Below the pieces are notes generated by a model. It did no database searches, was not told where the DNA came from, and worked only from the letters and a program-made list of their open reading frames with translations. From the NCBI GenBank assembly GCA_023415895.1, contig JAEZJA010000270.1, positions 1-5,885 of the forward strand: DNA of 5,885 nucleotides, given 5' to 3'. Source of the DNA: Bacillota bacterium. GTDB taxonomy: Bacteria; Bacillota; Clostridia; Oscillospirales; Acutalibacteraceae. Within the stretch, counting starts at the first letter, position 1, and the number at the start of each line of letters is the position of its first letter. The position numbers and the translations under genes were made by a program. Shown one piece after another: positions 1-5,885 of the stretch.

Positions 1-1
1 C

Positions 2-895
<894 letters not shown>

Positions 896-911
896 TTTCG
901 ATTTTTTGCGA

Positions 912-950
912 AAGCCTGAACGCTGAGTTTTGCGTTCAGGCTTCTTTTTT
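912..950 (+). terminator. Intrinsic terminator of gdhA
   Basis: A perfect 12-bp stem is formed by AAGCCTGAACGC (912-923) and GCGTTCAGGCTT (932-943), with an 8-base loop. It is followed by C and six T (945-950). It begins 17 bases after the gdhA stop codon. No matching A tract precedes the stem, so it should act only on plus-strand transcripts. Confidence 0.93.
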
Positions 951-1029
951 ATAATTCTATTTGAAAAAATGAACAATTTATGAAATGTATATTCGAAAGC
1001 GTGCGGTTCATACTATAACCGAGCAGAAA

Positions 1030-1080
1030 TTGTGTCCGGCTGTCTGTTTGTCTATCATACGGATAAACGGCACCACACAA
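1030..1080 (+). promoter_or_regulatory. Possible promoter/operator region upstream of the DUF378 gene
   Basis: The gap between the gdhA terminator and the DUF378 gene (951-1157) is AT-rich and has no convincing ORF. A weak SigA-like pair is TTGTGT (1030-1035) and TATCAT (1053-1058) with a 17-base spacer; the -10 matches 5 of 6 consensus bases but the -35 only 3 of 6. The same stretch holds nested inverted repeats: an outer TTGTGT/ACACAA (1030-1035, 1075-1080) and an inner arm at 1044-1052 pairing with 1062-1070 through G-T wobbles. It could be an operator, an mRNA leader hairpin or chance. No known riboswitch or T-box motif was recognised. Confidence 0.3.
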
Positions 1081-1157
1081 CGCCTGTATTACAAATATGG
1101 CTTCCATTCGGCATGCTTATTGGATAGTCGTATATCTTAGCTAGAGGAGTGAAGCAC

Positions 1158-1367
1158 ATGCTTGACAGAATCGCATTGATACTCGTCATCATCGGAGCCA
1201 TCAACTGGGGAAGCATCGGCTTATTTCAGTTCGACATAGTCGCCTGGATTTTCGGCGGCCAGGGTGCTGCTGTCAGCCGCATAATCTATACCCTCGTTGC
1301 ACTGGCAGGTATCTGGTGTATTTCCCTGTTCTTCCGCAATCGCGAGGAAATTTTGGATCACGATTAG
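1158..1367 (+). CDS. DUF378 (YuzA-like) small membrane protein
   Basis: A 69-residue protein with two hydrophobic helices, about residues 5-23 and 42-59, and a charged C-terminal end (RNREEILDHD). The helix pair, the IIGAINWGSIGLFQFDIVAW segment and SRIIYTLVALAGIW closely resemble the DUF378 family, whose function is not established; it is predicted to sit in the cytoplasmic membrane. The ATG at 1158 is chosen because AGAGGAG (1143-1149) ends 8 bases upstream. A GTG at 1149 in the same frame overlaps that ribosome site and is unlikely to be used. The gene stands alone, with terminators on both sides, so its neighbours give no functional hint. I cannot assign a biochemical role. Confidence 0.88.
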   Translation: MLDRIALILVIIGAINWGSIGLFQFDIVAWIFGGQGAAVSRIIYTLVALAGIWCISLFFRNREEILDHD

Positions 1368-1406
1368 ACAAATCCCGATCCTTTCGCATTAGGCAAAAGC
1401 GCATAC

Positions 1407-1451
1407 AAAAAAAGCCGCCTGACAGGATTTTCTCCATCAGGCGGACTTTTT
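1407..1451. terminator. Bidirectional terminator between the DUF378 gene and ackA
   Basis: CCGCCTGA (1415-1422) pairs perfectly with TCAGGCGG (1437-1444). AAG (1412-1414) can add three pairs with CTT (1446-1448) across a bulged A. Seven A (1407-1413) lie on the left and five T (1447-1451) on the right, so each strand's transcript carries a U tract after the stem. It starts about 45 bases after the DUF378 stop and about 33 bases after the ackA stop on the other strand, and serves both convergent genes. Confidence 0.9.
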
Positions 1452-1480
1452 ATACTTTCAATAAAGAAATGGTCATTTTT

Positions 1481-2689
1481 TTAGGCCTGTTTGCCGGTGA
1501 CGATCGCCATGGTATCGCGCGCAATAACCAATTCCTCGTTGGTCGGAATGACAAATGCGCGGGAAGTGGAATCGGGGGTGGTGATTTCAACCTCCTGGCC
1601 TCTGAGAGAATTCTTCTCCTTATCAATCTTGACGCCGCGGTAAGCGAGAGAATTCAGAATTTCCTCACGAAGTACAGGTTGGTTTTCGCCAATTCCGGCC
1701 GTAAATATGATGGCATCCACACCTCCGAGTACAGAAATGTAGCCACCGATGTATTTGACAATCTCATACGTGCGCATATCCCACGCGAGCTTGGCGCGTA
1801 CGTTGCCTTGTTCGACAGCCACGGCAATATCGCGGTCGTCGCTCGACACACCCGAGATGCCCAGCATACCTGACTTCTTGTTGAGCAGATCGTCCATTTC
1901 GCTGGGCGTAAACCCTTCCTGCTCCATAATGAAGGTGACAACCGACGGATCAATGGCCCCACAGCGGGTGCCCATCATAAAGCCGTCGAGCGGCGTCAGA
2001 CCCATGGTTGTGTCAATGACTTTACCGTCCTTGATGGCAGCCAGGGAGGAACCGTTGCCCAGGTGGCAGGAGATAATGCGTGTATCTTTTCCGTCTGGTT
2101 TTCCCAACAGCTCTAGGCAGCGGGCGCTCACATAACGGTGAGATGTGCCGTGAAAGCCATAGCGGCGCACGCCGTATTGCTCATAATATTTATAGGGAAC
2201 CCCGAACATATACGCCTTGGGAGGCATGGTCTGGTGGAAGGCCGTATCAAAAACGACCACCTCGGGAACGTCCGTGCCAAAGGCAGCAATGGCGGCGCGG
2301 ATGCCCTGTACGTGGGCCTTGTTGTGCAAAGGAGCCAGAGCGGCATAATCGCCGATATCCTGAATGACTTGCTCGTTAACCAGAACCGATCTGTCAAACT
2401 TGGAGCCGCCTTGCACGATCCGGTGACCGATCGCCGAAACCTCGGACAAATCATTGATGACCTTTCCCTCGCCCGACAAAAGCGCTTCCTTAACCTGCGC
2501 AAATGCCGACGTATGATCCGGCATATCGACCTGTTTGGTAATGACACGGCCATCCTGCGTTTTATGTGTGAATTTGCCGTCTATACCGATGCGTTCGCAG
2601 TTGCCCTTCGCCAGAACGTGTTCCCCGTTCATATCAATGAGCTGGTATTTCAGCGAAGAGCTGCCTGCATTGATAACCAAAATTTTCAT
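1481..2689 (-). CDS. ackA: Acetate kinase
   Basis: Transfers phosphate between acetyl phosphate and ADP, giving acetate and ATP; in fermenters this is the substrate-level phosphorylation step after phosphotransacetylase. The 402-residue length matches the usual 395-405. N-terminal KILVINAGSSSLKYQLID holds the conserved Asn7 and Ser residues. Further signatures are GHRIVQGG (Arg90), VFDTAFHQTMP (Asp148), YGFHGTSH (His180), HLGNGSSLAAI (209-219), MGTRCGAIDP (Arg242), GGVDAIIFTAGIGEN (322-336) and IPTNEE (381-386, conserved Glu). These align with the catalytic Asn, Arg, Asp, His, Arg and Glu known from Methanosarcina acetate kinase, so the enzyme should be active. The ATG at 2689 is preferred because GGAG lies 9 bases upstream and the protein then begins MKILVINAG; an in-frame ATG at 2704 has a poorly spaced site. 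No pta lies beside it, and it has its own promoter and terminator, so it is probably monocistronic. Confidence 0.98.
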   Translation of the reverse strand: MKILVINAGSSSLKYQLIDMNGEHVLAKGNCERIGIDGKFTHKTQDGRVITKQVDMPDHTSAFAQVKEALLSGEGKVINDLSEVSAIGHRIVQGGSKFDRSVLVNEQVIQDIGDYAALAPLHNKAHVQGIRAAIAAFGTDVPEVVVFDTAFHQTMPPKAYMFGVPYKYYEQYGVRRYGFHGTSHRYVSARCLELLGKPDGKDTRIISCHLGNGSSLAAIKDGKVIDTTMGLTPLDGFMMGTRCGAIDPSVVTFIMEQEGFTPSEMDDLLNKKSGMLGISGVSSDDRDIAVAVEQGNVRAKLAWDMRTYEIVKYIGGYISVLGGVDAIIFTAGIGENQPVLREEILNSLAYRGVKIDKEKNSLRGQEVEITTPDSTSRAFVIPTNEELVIARDTMAIVTGKQA

Positions 2690-2727
2690 TGCCAAAAACT
2701 CCATTTCCCATATTTCAGTACCACTAA

Positions 2728-2791
2728 GTATTAATTATAATACAACTTCTTTGTTGTTTCAAGAAGTATGCGAAATTCTCACCAGAATTCG
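2728..2791. repeat. Cluster of short inverted repeats at the ackA promoter
   Basis: Three neighbouring palindromes are visible. The first is GTATTA-ATTA-TAATAC (2728-2743), which covers the -10 box. The second is ACTTCTT (2745-2751) with AAGAAGT (2761-2767) across 9 bases, touching the -35 box; it overlaps a smaller pair ACAAC (2742-2746) and GTTGT (2753-2757). The third is AATTCT-CACC-AGAATT (2774-2789), extendable by CGA/TCG with one bulged A, just upstream of the promoter. Such symmetry suggests binding of a dimeric regulator, but no known operator consensus (CcpA cre, Rex) was recognised. AT-rich DNA produces short palindromes by chance. Confidence 0.45.
2734..2762 (-). promoter_or_regulatory. 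SigA-type promoter of ackA
   Basis: On the minus strand, TTGAAA (2762-2757; 5 of 6 consensus) is separated by exactly 17 bases from a perfect TATAAT (2739-2734). Transcription should begin near 2725-2728, leaving a leader of about 36-38 bases before the ackA ATG at 2689. The element lies in an AT-rich gap between the terminator of the upstream HAD gene and ackA, so ackA is likely transcribed on its own. Confidence 0.85.
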
Positions 2792-2853
2792 ACGATTTGT
2801 CTCACCCTGCGCAAAAATCGGCTTGCAAGGCTTTTATCTAAACTCACCCAACC

Positions 2854-2881
2854 AAAAACCGCCCGCTCAGCCGCGCGGCGG
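2854..2881 (-). terminator. Intrinsic terminator ending the ileS-lspA-rluD-HAD operon
   Basis: On the minus strand CCGCCGC (2881-2875) pairs with GCGGGCGG (2866-2859) through 7 G-C pairs with one bulged G, and five T follow (2858-2854). The 8-base loop (2874-2867) contains the TGA stop codon of the HAD gene, so the left arm is coding sequence (codons for the C-terminal DPPRG). The stem is GC-rich, but the T tract is short and followed by GG, so termination may be partial. Confidence 0.6.
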
Positions 2882-3754
2882 ATCGCAGGCCGTAAAGCGC
2901 CCCAGACGACCGTACTCGGTCAGCTGCTGTTCGATATAGTCAATGGTGTCCGCAATCACGCCATGATCACAGTCACCCGTCACATGCCGAGCAAAGATTT
3001 TTACATCATCGGGAGCGTTGCCTGCAACTACAGGATTGGCCACCGCTTTGAGCATGTCAATATCGTTGTAATAATCTCCGACGGCGACCACATTTTCCGG
3101 CTGGATTCCGCAATACTCCGCCACGGCGCGGACACCCACTCCTTTGTTGGTGTGGGAGGGCAAAATTTCAAAGTAGCAGATTTCCGTAAACATGCCATAC
3201 ATGCCGCTCAGATGATCATTTTGGAGAAAAGCCTGCAATTCACGCAGCCGTGCATGGGGCGCACCGAAGAGAATCTTGTTGACGTCATCGGGCAAATGCA
3301 GTAAATCCGTCTTTCGGCACGGAAGGTTTTCGATAACCAGCAGCTTTTCGACCACCTCACTCGAAACCACCATGGTAATATCCGATCCGATATACGCCTG
3401 AATGCCGATATCAGGAAAGGCTTTATGGACACTGGCCACCATCTCCTTATAAGACAGAGGCAGCATCCGGCTAGACACTATGCGCTGCGTGGCAAAGTCA
3501 TAAACAGCGGCACCATTGAGTGTCACGCCGGGGCAATTGACCTCGGCATGCTGCGCAACCTGCTCCGCCGAACGGGGGCATCGTCCCGTCGCGATGGAGA
3601 ACAGTCCTCCGCCTTGTTGAAACCGGCGGATTGCCTCCAGGTTGCGTGCGGGAATCTGTTTATTCCTGTTGAGCAAGGTGCCGTCCAGGTCGGACATGAG
3701 CAGGATGCCATCGAACCTGCCTTTGTTTTTAGAAGTGGTCTGGGTTGCTGTCAT
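2867..3754 (-). CDS. Cof-type HAD-superfamily (IIB) phosphatase
   Basis: Predicted cytoplasmic Mg-dependent phosphatase of 295 residues, close to the 260-290 usual for Cof-like enzymes, which typically act on small phosphorylated metabolites such as sugar phosphates or nucleotide cofactors; the substrate cannot be read from sequence. All four HAD motifs are present: SDLDGTLL (21-28; nucleophile Asp22, acid/base Asp24), SIATGR (53-58; Thr56), the lysine of SHTNKGVG (Lys204) and GDYYNDIDML (226-235; Asp227 and Asp231). The class-IIB cap lies between motifs II and III. Start: the ATG at 3754 has GAGGAG (3770-3765) 10 bases upstream; the ATG at 3772 overlaps that site and would add only MRRFRR. 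About 18 polar residues precede the first strand, slightly more than usual. It starts 39 bases after the rluD-like stop on the same strand, so it is probably the operon's last gene. Confidence 0.93.
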   Translation of the reverse strand: MTATQTTSKNKGRFDGILLMSDLDGTLLNRNKQIPARNLEAIRRFQQGGGLFSIATGRCPRSAEQVAQHAEVNCPGVTLNGAAVYDFATQRIVSSRMLPLSYKEMVASVHKAFPDIGIQAYIGSDITMVVSSEVVEKLLVIENLPCRKTDLLHLPDDVNKILFGAPHARLRELQAFLQNDHLSGMYGMFTEICYFEILPSHTNKGVGVRAVAEYCGIQPENVVAVGDYYNDIDMLKAVANPVVAGNAPDDVKIFARHVTGDCDHGVIADTIDYIEQQLTEYGRLGRFTACDPPRG

Positions 3755-3793
3755 GCGGCGAAATCTCCTCATTGAGCATTGTCGGTTGTGTAC

Positions 3794-4768
3794 TTATTCG
3801 GGCAGCCCAAGCGTTTCGAGAAAGGACGTGAAATACGCGGGCAGCGGACTGGTCAGTTCAATAGTGCGGCCGTCGCGCGGATGATCAAAGCCGATGACGC
3901 GGGCATGCAGGCACTGTCCATGCAGCATGGAGGGCTGGCGAGAACCGCCGTACACCGTATCACCCGCGACGGGATGGCCGAGATAGGCCATGTGTACGCG
4001 AATCTGATGGGTGCGTCCTGTCTCCAGACGCACACGGATGTGGGTATAACCGGGATAACGCGCGATCACCTCGTAATGCGTAACCGCGCGGCGGATGCTT
4101 TTGGACGGATCGGCTCCGCCGGGATATACGGCCATTTTTTTGCGTTCCACCGGATGGCGGCCGATGGCGGCGTCAATGGTTCCCGCATCGTCCTTCAGTC
4201 GGCCGACCACGACCGCCTCATACATGCGGGTAAAGCTGTGCGCCTTGATCTGCTCGGCCAATCCGCGATGAGCCATATCGTTTTTGGCGACAATCAACAG
4301 ACCGCTCGTGTCCTTGTCAATGCGATGCACAATTCCCGGGCGCATCACACCGTTGATGCCCGACAGACTGCCTGCACAGTGTGCCAGCAGCGCGTTGACG
4401 AGCGTGCCCTCGTAATTTCCGGCGGCGGGATGAACCACCATGCCCTTGGGCTTGTTGACCACCAGCAGGTCGTCATCCTCGTAAACGATATCCAGCGGAA
4501 TGTTCTCAGCCTTGGCTTCATACGTGACGGGTTCGGGAATGAGCACCTCCACCGTGTCGCCTTCGCGCAGCCGGTAATTTTTTGCACGCGGCTGCCCACC
4601 GACCGAAACCAAGCCGCTCTCCAGCCAGTTTTGAATCTGGGAACGGGGCTTGTCCAATTCGGCGGTCAGGTAAACGTCAAGCCTCTCCCCCGTCTTGTCC
4701 GGCGGAGGTGTCAGTGTCTGACGGGACAGTGACGACGGGTTGGTGTTCTGGGGCGTCTGTTTGGGCAA
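3794..4768 (-). CDS. RluA/RluD-family 23S rRNA pseudouridine synthase
   Basis: Predicted to convert uridines to pseudouridine in structured RNA, most likely 23S rRNA; whether it matches RluD exactly is not settled, so no symbol is given. With a TTG start at 4768 it has 324 residues, normal for the family. Residues 1-24 are a polar Pro/Ser/Thr-rich leader. An S4 RNA-binding domain follows (about 25-80, from TGERLDVYLTAELDKPRSQI), then the catalytic domain with VVNKPKGMVVHPA (103-115), GIVHRIDKDTSGLLIVAK (145-162; catalytic Asp151) and ETGRTHQIRVHMAYLGHPVAGD (249-270). The TTG start is supported by GGGGAGGAGG (4787-4778) 9 bases upstream. An ATG at 4810 (338 residues) has its nearest AAGGAG 16 bases away. 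No ATG, GTG or TTG occurs in frame between 4768 and the S4 domain, so the gene must overlap lspA, by 92 bases if TTG is used. Confidence 0.94.
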   Translation of the reverse strand: MPKQTPQNTNPSSLSRQTLTPPPDKTGERLDVYLTAELDKPRSQIQNWLESGLVSVGGQPRAKNYRLREGDTVEVLIPEPVTYEAKAENIPLDIVYEDDDLLVVNKPKGMVVHPAAGNYEGTLVNALLAHCAGSLSGINGVMRPGIVHRIDKDTSGLLIVAKNDMAHRGLAEQIKAHSFTRMYEAVVVGRLKDDAGTIDAAIGRHPVERKKMAVYPGGADPSKSIRRAVTHYEVIARYPGYTHIRVRLETGRTHQIRVHMAYLGHPVAGDTVYGGSRQPSMLHGQCLHARVIGFDHPRDGRTIELTSPLPAYFTSFLETLGLPE

Positions 4769-5282
4769 TTTGAACTGCCTCCTCCCCGGCCACGCCGCTG
4801 CTTTCTTCATTCGCTGCCGGTTTCTTCTCCTTATAAACAAACAGGAAATACACCAGCAGCAGACAAGCGCCGATCACGACGCAGCAGTCGGCCACATTGA
4901 ATATCGGAAAATTGATGAGCTTGAAATACAGAAAATCCACAACTCCCTCGGGGCGGAAGATGCGGTCGATCAGATTGCCAATGCCGCCCCCCAGAATGAG
5001 GGTGCCGCAGCACACGATCATTTTGCTCTGGTTGAGCTTTCCGGACATCAGCACGATCAGCAGCGCCAGCATAGCCAGCGAGGTCAGCACGACCGTAATG
5101 ATCGTAGCACCCGGAAACAGGCCAAAGGCCACGCCGGGATTGGTTGTAAACTCCAGTTCGAATACACCCTTAATCAGCGGGATGGCAGCTTTGTCTTCCA
5201 GATGGGTCACGGCCAGTACTTTTGTCCACTGATCCAGTCCGACCAGCAGCGCCGTACCAACCAGAATAAGTGCCTGAATCAT
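4677..5282 (-). CDS. lspA: Lipoprotein signal peptidase (signal peptidase II)
   Basis: Membrane aspartyl protease that removes signal peptides from prolipoproteins after lipid attachment. The 201-residue protein shows four hydrophobic segments, about residues 2-18, 58-79, 88-105 and 130-150. Signatures are LDQWTK (16-21), TNPGVAFG (47-54), GGGIGNLIDRIF (98-109; Asn103 and Arg107), VVDFL (Asp116) and FNVADCCVVIG (128-138; Asp132). Asp116 and Asp132 correspond to the catalytic pair. Family members usually have about 150-170 residues; here an acidic hydrophilic tail of about 51 residues (151-201) follows the last helix, and its final 30 residues are coded by DNA shared with the rluD-like gene. 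The ATG at 5282 has a GGGGGGA run 5 bases upstream, a rather poor ribosome site; a GTG at 5321 would add 13 unlikely residues. The spacer to the ileS stop is 72 bases, so co-transcription is likely. Confidence 0.95.
   Translation of the reverse strand: MIQALILVGTALLVGLDQWTKVLAVTHLEDKAAIPLIKGVFELEFTTNPGVAFGLFPGATIITVVLTSLAMLALLIVLMSGKLNQSKMIVCCGTLILGGGIGNLIDRIFRPEGVVDFLYFKLINFPIFNVADCCVVIGACLLLVYFLFVYKEKKPAANEESSGVAGEEAVQIAQTDAPEHQPVVTVPSDTDTSAGQDGGEA
4778..4787 (-). promoter_or_regulatory. Ribosome binding site deciding the rluD-like start
   Basis: The minus-strand purine run GGGGAGGAGG lies 9 bases before the TTG at 4768, inside the lspA reading frame, where it encodes the Gly-Glu-Glu of VAGEEAV. 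It is the best Shine-Dalgarno match upstream of the S4 domain and is the reason for preferring TTG over the ATG at 4810. Confidence 0.7.
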
Positions 5283-5300
5283 ACAATCCCCCCAAAGAGA

Positions 5301-5338
5301 GAAATTGCGACGGCCGATCACCGGTTCGCCGCAATTTC
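5301..5338 (-). promoter_or_regulatory. Hairpin in the ileS-lspA spacer
   Basis: GAAATTGCG (minus strand 5338-5330) is a perfect 9-bp complement of CGCAATTTC (5309-5301) around a 20-base loop; inside the loop CGG/CCG can pair further. It begins 16 bases after the ileS stop and ends 7 bases before the G run used as the lspA ribosome site. Only a broken pyrimidine run (TCTCTTT), not a U tract, follows, so it is a weak terminator candidate at best. It may act in mRNA processing, partial attenuation or control of lspA translation; which is unknown. Confidence 0.5.
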
Positions 5339-5354
5339 ACTGTGGTTTCATAAT

Positions 5355-5885
5355 TTACTTGTTCACAATGGCCGCACAGCGGTCGCACAAATCGCCGTGT
5401 TCCGATGCTCCCACCGTTTCGCTGTAGGTCCAGCAGCGGGCGCATTTGCTGCCGTCCGCGCGAGCGACGGTAACGCCGAGGCCTTGGACATCACCCGAGG
5501 TGTCGCCGCCTTCGCCGTCCACAATCTCCACATGGGATACGATCAGCGCGGCGGGCAGAATGTCGGCAACCGACCGGACGAAGCCGAGCAGCTCTCCGGT
5601 GCAGTACAGCGTGACCTTGGCATCGAGCGAGCCGCCGATGGTTTTGGCTGTACGCGCCACTTCGAGAACCTTCTTGACATCGTCACGAATCGCGTGAATG
5701 CGTTCCCACTTGGCAACGAAGTCCGCGTCTTCACGGATGAAGCCGGGCGACGGAATCTCGTTGAAGAGCACCGAACCGGCATCGTCCTCAGCCGAATGCG
5801 GCATAAAGGACCAGATTTCTTCGGCTGTAAACGCCAAGATGGGCGCGAGCAGTCGGGTCAGCGCGTTGAGCAGGCGGTACATGGT
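5355..5885 (-). CDS. ileS: Isoleucyl-tRNA synthetase, C-terminal part (5' end outside window)
   Basis: Charges tRNA-Ile with isoleucine in the cytoplasm. Only the last 176 residues of a roughly 900-residue enzyme are visible; the frame runs off the right edge, so the Met at 5882 is internal. The fragment begins in the anticodon-binding helical domain (LLNALTRLLAPILAFTAEEIW, from about residue 5), then has VARTAKTIGGSLDAKVTLYC, typical of IleRS and ValRS-type C-terminal regions. It ends with a zinc-binding module: KCARCW and LCDRCAAIV, with four cysteines at about 147, 150, 166 and 169 counted from the Met. This Cys4 tail is characteristic of bacterial IleRS and separates it from ValRS and LeuRS. 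The TAA is at 5357-5355. It is the first visible gene of the minus-strand group with lspA, an order common in bacteria. Any tRNA-dependent control upstream lies outside the window. Confidence 0.96.
   Translation of the reverse strand, partial: TMYRLLNALTRLLAPILAFTAEEIWSFMPHSAEDDAGSVLFNEIPSPGFIREDADFVAKWERIHAIRDDVKKVLEVARTAKTIGGSLDAKVTLYCTGELLGFVRSVADILPAALIVSHVEIVDGEGGDTSGDVQGLGVTVARADGSKCARCWTYSETVGASEHGDLCDRCAAIVNK

Noticed and set aside
961..993. TTGAAA and TATATT as a DUF378 promoter
   Set aside because: The boxes are 21 bases apart, too far for a standard SigA promoter.
1149..1157. GTG start for the DUF378 gene
   Set aside because: It overlaps the ribosome site itself; the ATG at 1158 has ideal spacing.
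2138..2734. 198-residue plus-strand ORF opposite ackA
   Set aside because: Antisense to conserved acetate kinase codons; no family resemblance or start signal, and it runs through the ackA promoter.
2821..2830. Palindrome CTTGCAAG in the HAD-ackA gap, considered as an operator or terminator
   Set aside because: Only 8 bp with no loop or T tract and mismatched outer bases; expected by chance.
2768..3304. 178-residue plus-strand ORF opposite the HAD gene
   Set aside because: Shadow of a gene with all four HAD motifs; no supporting signals.
3779..4732. 317-residue ORF on the plus strand opposite the rluD-like gene
   Set aside because: It mirrors almost the whole coding strand of a clear family member, has no recognisable domain or ribosome site, and is the kind of antisense open frame that GC-biased third positions create.

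Overview
The window looks like ordinary chromosomal housekeeping DNA from a low-to-mid-GC Gram-positive bacterium, most likely a clostridial anaerobe (Clostridia, possibly Oscillospirales; the rank is inference). Supporting points are strong purine-rich Shine-Dalgarno sites, a SigA-type promoter, AT-rich gaps between genes, a clostridial-type NADP glutamate dehydrogenase, acetate kinase, a DUF378 membrane protein, and the gene order ileS-lspA-rluD. I see no mobile element, CRISPR array, rRNA or tRNA.

Left part, plus strand: the 3' two thirds of gdhA (cut by the window edge) ends in a strong intrinsic terminator. A gap of about 260 bases follows, holding a possible promoter and leader with nested inverted repeats, and then a 69-residue two-helix DUF378 membrane protein. 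A bidirectional terminator separates this gene from the convergent ackA.

Middle, minus strand: ackA (acetate kinase, intact active-site residues) stands alone, without pta beside it. It has a near-consensus SigA promoter (TTGAAA, 17 bp, TATAAT) covered and flanked by short palindromes that look like operator DNA.

Right part, minus strand: an apparent operon is read in the order ileS (3' end only), lspA, an RluA/RluD-family pseudouridine synthase gene, and a Cof-type HAD phosphatase gene. It ends in a terminator whose hairpin encloses the HAD stop codon. A hairpin lies between ileS and lspA. The lspA and rluD-like genes overlap by about 92 bases, and the overlap cannot be avoided because the downstream frame has no ATG, GTG or TTG between the overlap and its S4 domain.

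Functionally, gdhA (ammonia assimilation and glutamate metabolism) and ackA (ATP from acetyl phosphate) are central metabolism. The ileS-lspA-rluD group covers translation, lipoprotein maturation and RNA modification. No new multi-gene system is evident. The points most worth a second look are the lspA/rluD overlap, the palindromes at the ackA promoter, and the ileS-lspA hairpin.
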